A stretch of 28,533 nucleotides of DNA from positions 1-28,533 of the forward strand of contig CAYULA010000047.1 of the NCBI GenBank assembly GCA_964445525.1, given 5' to 3'. Under the pieces are notes generated by a model. That model was not told the origin of the DNA, searched no databases, and worked only from the letters and a program-made list of their open reading frames with translations. The stretch comes from Penumbrarchaeum sp964445525 (lineage in GTDB: Archaea; Thermoplasmatota; Penumbrarchaeia; Penumbrarchaeales; Penumbrarchaeaceae). Numbering within the stretch: the stretch's first letter is position 1; every line of letters starts with the position of its first letter. Of the stretch, positions 1 through 7,581 are shown piece after piece. The translations under genes and the position numbers were made by a program.

Positions 1-67
1 TTTTTCACATAATAAAACCTGTGTGAAACAGAGCGATACATTCGGAACTACTGCTCCAGCAGAAAAA

Positions 68-77
68 TTATATATAA
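68..77 (+). promoter_or_regulatory. TATA box of secG
   Basis: The sequence TTATATATAA is centred about 25 nt before the secG ATG, the normal archaeal distance from TATA box to transcription start. The mRNA is therefore probably leaderless, which also decides the start codon. Confidence 0.7.
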
Positions 78-97
78 CCGATCTCGATTCCAGCGTC

Positions 98-274
98 ATG
101 GCTCCTCCGAAGAAAGGGAAAAAAGGAGAAGGCTTTCATTCTGCAGCGGGATTGATCAGATATTTCGATGCGGAGGAGGAAACAGCCCTGAAAATTGATC
201 CCAGGGTTGTACTCGCGGCAGGCGTCATCTCCATCACCGTTATCGAGTTCCTCAAATGGCTGATTCCCCTGTAA
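98..274 (+). CDS. secG: Preprotein translocase subunit SecG (Sec61-beta type)
   Basis: This is the small tail-anchored third subunit of the archaeal SecYEG/Sec61 protein-conducting channel. The 58-residue product starts MAPPKKGKKG, a short basic cytosolic segment. It continues with the family hallmark SAAGLIRYFDAEEE, then KIDPRVV leading into a single C-terminal membrane segment of about 18 residues. Length and layout match archaeal Sec61-beta proteins, not bacterial two-helix SecG. The frame is open upstream to a GTG at 23, but I chose the ATG at 98. A TATA box centred near 72 would start transcription at about this ATG, and the family begins just before the basic stretch. It is a single gene, convergent with the stress-protein gene that follows. 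Confidence 0.93.
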   Translation: MAPPKKGKKGEGFHSAAGLIRYFDAEEETALKIDPRVVLAAGVISITVIEFLKWLIPL

Positions 275-312
275 AAACACCTTCTTTCCCGTTATAATAT
301 TTTCATAGTAGC

Positions 313-333
313 AAAAATACCACTTTTATTTTT
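313..333. terminator. T-rich bidirectional termination region
   Basis: Between the convergent secG and usp genes there is T4-A-T5 on the plus strand (323-332) and T5 on the minus strand (complement of 313-317). There is no strong hairpin. Oligo-T tracts are sufficient terminators for archaeal RNA polymerase, so this small convergent gap probably ends both transcripts. Confidence 0.4.
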
Positions 334-335
334 GA

Positions 336-713
336 TCAGTTGCTGGTCCAGGGTAATATTAGTACGGGAATATCCACATTTGACATTATCCTGTCCATGA
401 TCCATCCGGCCACTCCTCTTCCTTCGGTGGCTCCCATGATTATCAGGTCCACTTCGTGGAATTTGGCCTGGCCGATAATGGTTGAAGATATCTCACCGAT
501 GGCCGGAACAAGCTCATGGTCAACTCCCGCCTCTATCGCCAGCCGGCTGAATATATCAAGAGCCTGATCTCCTTCGCCTCTGGCTTCACCCTGATCCCTT
601 ATATGAACAACTATCAGCCTGGCATTGAAATTCCTGGCGATGTTTATTATCCGCTTGGCGTTCCTTCTCGCTGGCTCAGGCCCCGCTGTCGGTACAAGGA
701 TCTTAACGGTCAA
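336..713 (-). CDS. Universal stress protein, UspA family
   Basis: This is a single-domain UspA-like protein of 125 residues, slightly short for the family (about 140-150). The N-terminal KILVPTAGPEPARR matches the first strand and nucleotide loop of Usp domains. VDLIIMGATEGRG followed by DIPVLILPW matches the C-terminal half, with the glycine-rich loop that binds ATP in some members. The loop is not the textbook G-2X-G-9X-G(S/T) pattern, so ATP binding is uncertain. It begins 10 nt after the stop of the receiver gene on the same strand, so the two are almost certainly co-transcribed. A role in stress or redox signalling is inferred from the family; the partner is unknown. Confidence 0.85.
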   Translation of the reverse strand: MTVKILVPTAGPEPARRNAKRIINIARNFNARLIVVHIRDQGEARGEGDQALDIFSRLAIEAGVDHELVPAIGEISSTIIGQAKFHEVDLIIMGATEGRGVAGWIMDRIMSNVDIPVLILPWTSN

Positions 714-723
714 GATAACACCT

Positions 724-1086
724 TCATTCTCTGAGGACCCTCTGGACGGTCTCTTTCAATGTCTTAAGCACGAACGGCTTCTCGAGGAATTCTATGGCTC
801 CCATCTCCAATGCGGCATTCCTGATCGATGAGTCCGCGGAGATGAAAATTATTCTCTCATCAGGGTCCATGGCAAGTATCTCGGAAGCGGTTTCCAGTCC
901 GTTCCTGACGGGCATTCTGTGATCGAGAATGATCAGGTCCGGTCTCTCATCAATTTCCCTGTAAGCTTTTAGAGCCTCCTCTCCGTTGGGAACGGCTGCT
1001 ACTATGTCATGACCAAATACCTTTAGCATCTCGGAATACAATGAAAGAAGTTCCGTCTCATCGTCAACTATCATGATCCTTGCCAT
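724..1086 (-). CDS. Stand-alone response regulator receiver (CheY-like)
   Basis: The 120-residue protein is a complete receiver domain with no output domain. The acidic pocket is D8-D9 (MIVDDE), the phosphoacceptor is D55 in IILDHRMP, the switch Ser is S83 (FISAD) and the conserved Lys is K103 in EKPF. All catalytic positions of a phosphorylatable receiver are therefore present. No histidine kinase is visible in the window, so the phosphodonor is unknown. It is the first gene of a two-gene operon with the Usp gene. An AGGGG Shine-Dalgarno-like stretch lies 7-11 nt before the ATG, and a TATA box is about 44 nt upstream, so this mRNA has a short leader, unlike several neighbours. Confidence 0.9.
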   Translation of the reverse strand: MARIMIVDDETELLSLYSEMLKVFGHDIVAAVPNGEEALKAYREIDERPDLIILDHRMPVRNGLETASEILAMDPDERIIFISADSSIRNAALEMGAIEFLEKPFVLKTLKETVQRVLRE

Positions 1087-1125
1087 CTGAAACCCCTGTC
1101 CGTTCGGCTCGAAAAGGGTATCGTG

Positions 1126-1134
1126 TTATTTAAA
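1126..1134 (-). promoter_or_regulatory. TATA box of the receiver-usp operon
   Basis: On the minus strand the sequence reads TTTAAATAA. Transcription should start near 1104, giving a leader of about 18 nt that contains AGGGG before the receiver ATG. The promoter is divergent from that of gatD. Confidence 0.6.
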
Positions 1135-1170
1135 CGATTTCAAGGTAGTAAATATGGAAGGTTCGTGAAG

Positions 1171-1179
1171 TTTTTAAAT
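1171..1179 (+). promoter_or_regulatory. TATA box of the gatD-gatE-queH operon
   Basis: TTTTTAAAT is centred about 28 nt before the gatD ATG, so the gatD mRNA is probably leaderless. No Shine-Dalgarno sequence precedes that ATG. Confidence 0.6.
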
Positions 1180-1202
1180 CCCCTTAAATCATCTGGAAAA
1201 AT

Positions 1203-2555
1203 ATGGCTGATCCGTCTGCCCGGAAAAACATTGGATTCACCGGAAGAAGGGGCCTGGTCGAGCTGCTACCTTCAGATCTTTCTGAAAGAGAGGATGAAAA
1301 ACCTGTTAGATTCAGCTGCATCCTCTTGGACCACGATGGCGAAGAGGACCTGATAACGATCAAGCTGAATAACGGATACAACATGAGATTCAGGAAGTCC
1401 AGGGTTAGAATAATCGAGGAAAGAGACAGAATAAAAATCCATGAAGAGCAGCCTCGAAATATCCGGGATGCATGCGGGCCACATATATGCATACTCGGAA
1501 CGGGAGGGACCATCCTGTCAAAAATAGATTACAGGACAGGTGGAGTCCATCCGAGCCAGCAATTTCCGAAAACACTGAAAAAAGATTTCGAAAAGAAGAG
1601 GGACACCAGGATCCGGTTCAGGAGTATAATGAACAAACTGTCCGAGGATATGATACCGGACGATTGGAAAACAATTGCTTTGGAGACAGTGAAGGGATTC
1701 GAAGAGAAGGCATCGGGTGTTGTTGTTCTTCATGGAACGGATACGATCCATTATTCATCGGCCGCTCTCTCCTTTTTTCTGCGGGACCTGCCAGGACCGG
1801 TCATTCTAACCGGCAGCATGAGGTCAACCGACAGACCATCTTCCGACTCTTTTCAGAATCTCACCGATTCCCTTACCGCCGCTTCGAGCGGCCTGTTCCC
1901 GGGGGTTTATGTATTATCCAGACAAAATCTGGATGATGAAGAATCCGTAATATATCCGGGAACCAGGGTAAGAAAGATACACACAACAAGAAGGGATGCG
2001 GTCAGGTCAATTGACGGTTCTCCGGTTATGGTCCTCAATGACGGAAAGATAATCTCGCATACCCACGAAAATACTGAAAGACCAATGTCGAAACCAAAAT
2101 TAAGAGGTGAAATCGATCCGACTGTTCCGATGTTGTGGTTGTCTCCCACAACCAAGGAAAGTGATTTGAAGGACCTGTTTGAAGCAAACAAAGCTTCCGT
2201 TATCGTCGGAACGGGACTCGGTCATATAAGATCCGATCTCATTCCAACCGTAAAAAAATACGTGGAAAAAGAAAGGATAATAGTTCTTGCCTCATCGTGC
2301 ATTTTCGGAAGGGTGGAGCTGGAGGTATATTCCACCGGCCGTAATCTCAGGGATGCGGGAATCATTGATTCGGGTCCCATGACCCCGGAAACGGCTCATG
2401 TCAAGCTGATGTGGTCCATTGGAACCTCTTTAAAAACAGGAGAAGATCCCCTAACGCTTTTCAGAACAAATATTTCCGGAGAATGGGACCCGATACACCC
2501 GTATATCTCCCCCAAACCGAAAATTCCTGATCTCCAGGGGGGTGGACCGGATTAG
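1203..2555 (+). CDS. gatD: Glutamyl-tRNA(Gln) amidotransferase subunit D
   Basis: GatD is the asparaginase-type subunit that releases ammonia from Gln or Asn and feeds it to GatE, which converts Glu-tRNA(Gln) to Gln-tRNA(Gln). The protein has 450 residues, the usual GatD length. An N-terminal beta-barrel-like extension (about 1-85) precedes the asparaginase domain. The domain carries TGGTI at 100-104 (first catalytic Thr) and HGTDT at 177-181 (second Thr and Asp). It also has the TGSMRSTDRPSSD segment near 204 and the late MTPETAHVKLMW motif. GatD occurs only in archaea, so this gene is a strong domain marker. It overlaps gatE by 14 nt, as expected for subunits of one complex. Confidence 0.97.
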   Translation: MADPSARKNIGFTGRRGLVELLPSDLSEREDEKPVRFSCILLDHDGEEDLITIKLNNGYNMRFRKSRVRIIEERDRIKIHEEQPRNIRDACGPHICILGTGGTILSKIDYRTGGVHPSQQFPKTLKKDFEKKRDTRIRFRSIMNKLSEDMIPDDWKTIALETVKGFEEKASGVVVLHGTDTIHYSSAALSFFLRDLPGPVILTGSMRSTDRPSSDSFQNLTDSLTAASSGLFPGVYVLSRQNLDDEESVIYPGTRVRKIHTTRRDAVRSIDGSPVMVLNDGKIISHTHENTERPMSKPKLRGEIDPTVPMLWLSPTTKESDLKDLFEANKASVIVGTGLGHIRSDLIPTVKKYVEKERIIVLASSCIFGRVELEVYSTGRNLRDAGIIDSGPMTPETAHVKLMWSIGTSLKTGEDPLTLFRTNISGEWDPIHPYISPKPKIPDLQGGGPD

Positions 2556-4500
2556 AGAATACCGCAACCAGGGAGAAATCGACCTGAGGGACCTTGGTCT
2601 ACTGACTGGACTGGAGGTGCATAGACAGATAAAGGGCAGGAAATTGTTCTGTCACTGCGATTCGTCCCTGAAGAGCCCCGAGGAACATGTGGCAACGGTT
2701 TCAAGGAAATTGCACCCGGCCCTGTCGGAAACCGGAGGATTGGATGATGCGGCAGCCAGGGAGATGAGGAGAGGATCCGGAATTGGATACCAGGTAACCT
2801 CGAACTCCTGCCTGGTCGATCTGGACGAGGAACCTCCGCACCCCCCATCGGAATTTGCCGTGAAAACCGCTTTGATCGTCTCCTTGATGCTGAAAACGGA
2901 CCTTCCCGATGAACTTGTTTTCATGAGGAAGATCGTGGTGGATGGCTCCAATCCCGCGGGATTTCAGAGAACCTCCATTATAGGATTTGGAGGGAGCCTC
3001 CCGGTAAATGATACCAATATCGGTATCGAATCCGTCTGTCTGGAAGAAGATTCCGCAAGGAAGATTGGACAGGAAGGAGACACCAGGATATTCAGACTGG
3101 ACAGGCTCGGGACTCCCGAGATAGAGATCACCACAAGCCCCTCGGATGCTTCTCCTGAAACGGTAAGGGATGCGGCCCTCGGAATCGGTTCCCTGCTAAG
3201 ATCGACCGGGAGGTTCAAAAGAGGGATCGGGACCGTGCGTCAGGATGTCAACGTATCGATCAAAGGGGGATCACGAGTAGAGATAAAACACGTTCAGGAC
3301 CCGGACCTGATTCCTGTCCTGATAAGGAAAGAGGCTGTCAGGCAGCGGCTACTTCTGGATGCCGCGGAGATCCTCTCGAAAAGGAATCCCCGGATGAGGA
3401 TTGGTGAAAAAGATATATTCGACCTTACAGCCATTTTCGGGAATTCGGATGCTGAAAAACACGATGAAAATAAACCTGGTGAAACAAATTTCGGAATCAG
3501 GTTGAGGGGGTTCGGAGGTCTTTTGACCCCACTTATCGGGGAATTTTTCGGTAGGATCAAGACAGTTCACGGAACCGATCCCGTCTTGTATACCATGAAG
3601 GTACTTGAAAGGAAAGAGAATGAAGATATCTTTGAAAATGCAATAAAAAAGATGAATATCGATCCTCAAAAGGATGAAATGATCGTGATTGGAGGGGATG
3701 AGAAAACGGTCAGGTCAATTATCGAAATCGTTGTCCGAAGGGCAGAGGAAGCTTTCATGGGAGTTCCTCCCGAGGTAAGGAGGGCCCTGCCTGGGGGGGA
3801 AACCGAATTTCTCAGGCCGATAGCGGGTGAAATGAGGATGTATCCCGAAACCGACCTTGGATCAATTCCCGTTACAGAGAGTATGATAGCTCAGGCAAGA
3901 GAATTGATTCCCGGGTCCGGGGAGGGGGAGATAGAGGAACTTGTCAGATCCGGAGAAATTGGAAGGGAAACAGCTACCCAGATATACGAAAAAGATCTGG
4001 CAGGGACTTTTCGAAGTATATCCACTGAAAGCGGTTCCGGTCCCGCGGCTGCCAGAATACTTCTTTCCATTCTTCCGGAAATATTTTCAAAACAGGAGGG
4101 TGAGACGTTCGTTTCAGAGGAGATGCTGCGAAAAGTGGTGAATTCCATCAATGAAGGGGTCATCGCAAAGGAAGCCGCTTCCCATATCTTCAAGGAGCTG
4201 AAAATGAGGATCAAGGAAAAGAAAAATGCAGGGGATGAAATAAAAAAGAAAACAATAGAGGAGATCCTCGATTCCTTGATAAGTACGCAGAAGGGACTGA
4301 AAATCGATAGACGGGAGGCAAGGGAATTAATAAGGAATATGGCAAATGGTAAAAAGGACATCATCATAGAGAAGGGAAAAGGGGCCAGGGGACCATTGAT
4401 GGGACTGGTAATGAAGGAACTCAGAGGAAAGATCGACGGGAGAGTGGTATCCTCTCTGCTGGATGAGGAACTGGAAAGGATTCTGGAGATGATCACATGA
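2542..4500 (+). CDS. gatE: Glutamyl-tRNA(Gln) amidotransferase subunit E
   Basis: GatE is the kinase/transamidase subunit that phosphorylates the Glu on tRNA(Gln) and amidates it with ammonia from GatD. The 652 residues fit the family. The GatB-like cradle begins GLLTGLEVHRQIKGRKLFCHC with zinc-site cysteines, and continues through VRQDVNVSI and VEIKHVQD. An insertion at about 320-430 resembles the AspRS-type GAD domain that separates GatE from GatB. MYPETDLGSIPV lies near 432, and a C-terminal helical/YqeY-like tail follows about 560. The start is a GTG at 2542 inside the end of gatD, preceded by an AGGGG-like ribosome-binding site. The gene ends in an ATGA overlap with queH. Confidence 0.96.
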   Translation: MDRIREYRNQGEIDLRDLGLLTGLEVHRQIKGRKLFCHCDSSLKSPEEHVATVSRKLHPALSETGGLDDAAAREMRRGSGIGYQVTSNSCLVDLDEEPPHPPSEFAVKTALIVSLMLKTDLPDELVFMRKIVVDGSNPAGFQRTSIIGFGGSLPVNDTNIGIESVCLEEDSARKIGQEGDTRIFRLDRLGTPEIEITTSPSDASPETVRDAALGIGSLLRSTGRFKRGIGTVRQDVNVSIKGGSRVEIKHVQDPDLIPVLIRKEAVRQRLLLDAAEILSKRNPRMRIGEKDIFDLTAIFGNSDAEKHDENKPGETNFGIRLRGFGGLLTPLIGEFFGRIKTVHGTDPVLYTMKVLERKENEDIFENAIKKMNIDPQKDEMIVIGGDEKTVRSIIEIVVRRAEEAFMGVPPEVRRALPGGETEFLRPIAGEMRMYPETDLGSIPVTESMIAQARELIPGSGEGEIEELVRSGEIGRETATQIYEKDLAGTFRSISTESGSGPAAARILLSILPEIFSKQEGETFVSEEMLRKVVNSINEGVIAKEAASHIFKELKMRIKEKKNAGDEIKKKTIEEILDSLISTQKGLKIDRREARELIRNMANGKKDIIIEKGKGARGPLMGLVMKELRGKIDGRVVSSLLDEELERILEMIT

Positions 4501-5084
4501 GACTTTTGCTTCACACCTGCTGCGCTCCCTGTCTTTGCGGATCAAGGATCCCGCTTGAGGAAGAGGGTTTCGAGGTCACAGCTTACTGGTACAATCCCAA
4601 TATTCACCCATATACAGAACACGAGAAGAGGCTTCAAACCTTCCAGAGATACCTCTTTTTATCTCCAATGGATTCTGTCCAGGAGGAGGGTTTCGATCAG
4701 TACGAGTTCCTGAAGGGTCAGATCCAAAAAGTTGTGACCTCGATTGATGATACCGCCAAAGAGGATCCTCAGAAAATGGGACCCGACCAGAGAAAGGCCA
4801 GGTGCGTATTCTGCTATAGAAAAAGATTGGAAAGGACCGCAATTTGTGCCAGGGAAAAAGGATTCGACTGCTTTTCAACCACAATGCTTCTTTCCAGACA
4901 CCAGGACCATGAGGGGATCAGGGCCTGCTGCAGGGAGTTGCAGGATAAATATGACATCGAATTCATCTATCGAGACCTGAGAAAACAGTGGAAGGAATCT
5001 GTAAGGTTATCAAAAGAACTCAAACTTTACAGGCAGCCCTACTGCGGTTGTGTTTTCTCGGAACATGAGAGATATACAGAGTAG
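4497..5084 (+). CDS. queH: Epoxyqueuosine reductase-like protein QueH (DUF208)
   Basis: The 195-residue protein matches the QueH/DUF208 family, whose characterised bacterial members reduce epoxyqueuosine to queuosine at tRNA position 34. Visible signatures are HTCCAPC at 6-12 (tandem Cys), RCVFCYRKRLE with Cys103 and Cys106, FSTTMLLSRHQD at 126-137, and YCGC at 182-185. These cysteines form the metal and catalytic centre in the family. The ATG overlaps the gatE stop by 4 nt (ATGA), so the gene is translationally coupled to the archaeal amidotransferase operon. Queuosine is classically a bacterial and eukaryotic modification, while archaea make archaeosine at position 15. The substrate here is therefore open, though the fold and motifs are clear. 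Confidence 0.88.
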   Translation: MRLLLHTCCAPCLCGSRIPLEEEGFEVTAYWYNPNIHPYTEHEKRLQTFQRYLFLSPMDSVQEEGFDQYEFLKGQIQKVVTSIDDTAKEDPQKMGPDQRKARCVFCYRKRLERTAICAREKGFDCFSTTMLLSRHQDHEGIRACCRELQDKYDIEFIYRDLRKQWKESVRLSKELKLYRQPYCGCVFSEHERYTE

Positions 5085-5093
5085 AGGATCCGA

Positions 5094-6815
5094 TCAGAAC
5101 AGAAGCTGCAGTCTGGGACCCATTATCGACATTATTATCAGCACCAATACCAGAATCGATGCTGTAGTCGATACCGTCTTGGCGGTCTTTTCGAGCTTTT
5201 CTTCCGGTCGGTCCTTGAAGAATTTCCTCAGTATCAGAACGGTTGCATCCCTGAACACGAACCCTCCGTCCAGTGGAACCATGGGCAGTGCATTGAAAAG
5301 ACCGAGGAGTATATTGAGCCAGAAGGTGTAGAAAAGGGTATTGGCAATAAACCAGAAGGCCGGTTCCGGAATTATCGAGAGAGGACCTTTAACATCGTAT
5401 ATATCCGTGAGTGGATCGTGGAAGGGCATTTTATTCAATTCCAGGGGGAGTCTGAAGGTTATGTATACAACGTTTGCCATCCTTCCTGAAAAGGTATCAG
5501 CGGAAAAAATCGGCCTGTTGAGAACCTCTATGAATTCCTCGCTGCCAATACCCGTCACACCCAGATAGCTCGATGTAATCCCGATGTACCCTTTTCCCCT
5601 GTATTGATCCATTCTGTAGTAGTCATACTTGTCGTCCAATGTAATGTTGAACGATTTCATGGCATAATCGGGAAATAGTTCAATTCCGGAATATGTCCTG
5701 TCCGTATCCGACAGGTTCCAGGGAGGTCTTACCGATACATCGATCTCATCCTCATCCATTTCGGGAACCAGAAGTGTCAGATTTATCTCCTGTTCCTCCA
5801 GAGTATCATCCATTAGCTCCGAGAACTCCCTGGAACTCTGTATCACTTCACCGTCCAGGGAATAGATGATGGATCCCAGGGGAAGTTCGGATTGATCCGC
5901 CGGAGTGTCATCGCCAACACCGGTTATTATTACTCCGGCGATCATGGGTACCTTGTATCTCCCACCGTCCATCTTCATATCAACCTGGGTCCACTGTCCC
6001 GGATCGTTACCGTCGTATTCGTAAAGCTCCGACAGTGAAGATATCTCGGTTCCGTTTATGGTGTAGAGGGCCTTGGGATGATCCTCAAAAGACAAATGGA
6101 GGGGTGTATGCTTTGAAACATCGGTTATGATAAGTGGTGATCCATCTGCCTCGACGGATCCCATCATACCCCAGGAGAAGATCCCTATGAAAAGGAAGGC
6201 AAGTATGAAATTCATTATGGGTCCCGCGGCGAACATCCTCATCCTGGCAATCCTCGGACCCTTGTTAACCTCCTCGTCATCCGGTTCCATGAAAGCTCCG
6301 ATGGGAACAACGATGAATAGCAAACCCAGTGCCTTCACCTTGAAATCCATAACCCTGGCGATTATTCCGTGACTGAACTCATGGGCGACAACTGCGATTA
6401 TCAGGCCGATCAGACCGTAGATAAAGGGAACGTAGGGATTGATACCCGGAAGGACCAGTACCTCTTCTGCCCCCACAGGTTTAACCAGAGGGCTTGTGGA
6501 AGCTATCCAGGCTGAAAGTGCCACCAGTATGAACATTAAAATCATACCGATGAAGAAGAACACAAAACCCACGGTGGAAATCCTCATCCACATCTTCTTT
6601 GGGGAGGCTATCCTGTCTATTAGCTTCCTCCCCCTCTTTGTCCTCCACATGAGGGCTATGAACCAAATCCTGTCCATGTTGAACTTCTTCAACTTCCTGG
6701 ACTTGTCAGCATATATTACGGCGGTTGACCATATCAGCAGGATAAGTACGAACAGTAGAAGTTCCCATGAGATATTAAAGATGAAGTCCAGCATGTGATT
6801 GGACCCACTATTCAT
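5094..6815 (-). CDS. Site-2-protease-like membrane zinc metalloprotease (M50)
   Basis: This is an intramembrane metalloprotease of the site-2 protease/RseP class. It has several membrane segments in the N-terminal 215 residues, HEFSH at 145-149 inside a helix (zinc ligands and catalytic Glu), and AAGPIMN at 196-202. A PDZ-like domain lies around 285-365 (GDDTPADQSELPLGS), followed by a long extracytoplasmic insert. NALPMVPLDGG near 507-517 supplies the third zinc ligand. All catalytic elements are present. Such enzymes cut membrane-bound regulators or cleaved signal peptides; the substrate here is unknown. The start is uncertain. ATG 6815 gives 573 residues, but a TATA box at 6822-6828 points to the in-frame ATG at 6794 (566 residues). 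It is convergent with queH, with a 9-nt gap. Confidence 0.9.
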   Translation of the reverse strand: MNSGSNHMLDFIFNISWELLLFVLILLIWSTAVIYADKSRKLKKFNMDRIWFIALMWRTKRGRKLIDRIASPKKMWMRISTVGFVFFFIGMILMFILVALSAWIASTSPLVKPVGAEEVLVLPGINPYVPFIYGLIGLIIAVVAHEFSHGIIARVMDFKVKALGLLFIVVPIGAFMEPDDEEVNKGPRIARMRMFAAGPIMNFILAFLFIGIFSWGMMGSVEADGSPLIITDVSKHTPLHLSFEDHPKALYTINGTEISSLSELYEYDGNDPGQWTQVDMKMDGGRYKVPMIAGVIITGVGDDTPADQSELPLGSIIYSLDGEVIQSSREFSELMDDTLEEQEINLTLLVPEMDEDEIDVSVRPPWNLSDTDRTYSGIELFPDYAMKSFNITLDDKYDYYRMDQYRGKGYIGITSSYLGVTGIGSEEFIEVLNRPIFSADTFSGRMANVVYITFRLPLELNKMPFHDPLTDIYDVKGPLSIIPEPAFWFIANTLFYTFWLNILLGLFNALPMVPLDGGFVFRDATVLILRKFFKDRPEEKLEKTAKTVSTTASILVLVLIIMSIMGPRLQLLF

Positions 6816-6821
6816 ACCTCG

Positions 6822-6828
6822 TATTTAT
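6822..6828 (-). promoter_or_regulatory. Candidate TATA box of the site-2 protease gene
   Basis: The minus strand reads CCATAAATAC, with the core about 31 nt before the in-frame ATG at 6794 but only 10 nt before the ATG at 6815. If used, it rules out the longer start. A weaker AT-rich stretch near 6844 could serve the longer form. Confidence 0.4.
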
Positions 6829-6869
6829 GGATATCCGATGATAATTACATCCTCTGAAAATTATCAATA

Positions 6870-7319
6870 TTATTTCCTTGAATGCATATCCCACTGGCTC
6901 TCGGAGAGGTTCTCGTAAACCTTTCCCTCCGAATAGGAGTTTTCCGGCTCTTGCACGGCTTCCGGGGTTTTGACAAGAGAGGCGATCTTTTCCCTGTTGA
7001 GAATCCAGTAATGTATCCTCCATACCTTGCCTTTCTGAATTGTTGCCTCCTCCATCTCTGTTTTTAGGAGTCCCATTCCTTCAAGCATGTAGAATATATC
7101 CCTGTCCCTCGGGGTCAATCTGTTATCAAGTATTCGCTCCTCAAAACCGAAGAAATCCATTACGAACAAAGCGATCTGATCTATCCAATCCTTGTCCTGT
7201 GCAGTGGCGGTGTCGAGTGATCTCTGTATCGCCGTCCTGAGGTTTTCTATTGTGACCAGATCCTTCAATCTATCTCCCCCGAATGAGGGTTTCCTACCTG
7301 ACTCCCTAACGTTGGCCAT
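6870..7319 (-). CDS. Conserved archaeal protein, probably DUF6015 family
   Basis: This is a small soluble protein of about 149 residues. The core runs from TIENLRTAIQRSLDTA through IDQIALFVMDFFGFEERILDN, LTPRDRDIFYMLEGMGLL and ETEEATI-like residues to WRIHYWILN. This looks like a helical domain followed by a winged-helix-like region, and I recall it as DUF6015, known mostly from archaea. No catalytic residues are recognisable and the function is unknown. The C-terminal 30 residues are polar and probably disordered. I chose the ATG at 7319 over the TTG at 7328, because a TATA element centred near 7347 would place transcription initiation at this ATG. It lies upstream of the protease gene on the same strand but probably has its own promoter. 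Confidence 0.7.
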   Translation of the reverse strand: MANVRESGRKPSFGGDRLKDLVTIENLRTAIQRSLDTATAQDKDWIDQIALFVMDFFGFEERILDNRLTPRDRDIFYMLEGMGLLKTEMEEATIQKGKVWRIHYWILNREKIASLVKTPEAVQEPENSYSEGKVYENLSESQWDMHSRK

Positions 7320-7344
7320 CTTTATCAATGTTGTCTAAAGAGGT

Positions 7345-7352
7345 GTTATAGG
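7345..7352 (-). promoter_or_regulatory. TATA box of the DUF6015-like gene
   Basis: The minus strand reads CCTATAAC, centred about 28 nt before the ATG at 7319, consistent with a leaderless mRNA. Confidence 0.5.
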
Positions 7353-7482
7353 GCCTGATGGGGGTAATTTCTCCTTATCATTTCCCGTTCAATCAAACTT
7401 TCATAATGTGTATGTATTTTGCAGGCAACAAATGTATAATTACTGGTTAAAAATCGTCCCGTCTCATGTGAAGGTGAAAGCG

Positions 7483-7489
7483 TTATATA
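7483..7489 (+). promoter_or_regulatory. TATA box of acs, preceding a leader of about 70 nt
   Basis: TTATATA preceded by GAAAGCG (a BRE-like purine-rich element) should start transcription near 7510-7515. The acs ATG is at 7582, so the mRNA would carry about 70 nt of leader ending in a GGAGG ribosome-binding site (7568-7572). This is much longer than for the leaderless neighbours. Confidence 0.55.
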
Positions 7490-7581
7490 GAAACATACTG
7501 TTCGCCCTGCAACCCCACGGGATCAGAAGCGTCAGATACCGGTGGAGTAACAACACATTGGAATAATGGAGGAACCACCAA

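Noticed and set aside
23..97. Longer secG start at GTG 23
   Set aside because: It would add 25 residues not typical of Sec61-beta and would place the strong TATA box inside the coding region.
3891..4514. Long minus-strand open frame (207 codons) opposite gatE
   Set aside because: It is the antisense shadow of gatE; its product is low-complexity Ser/Ile/Phe and matches nothing, while gatE is certain.
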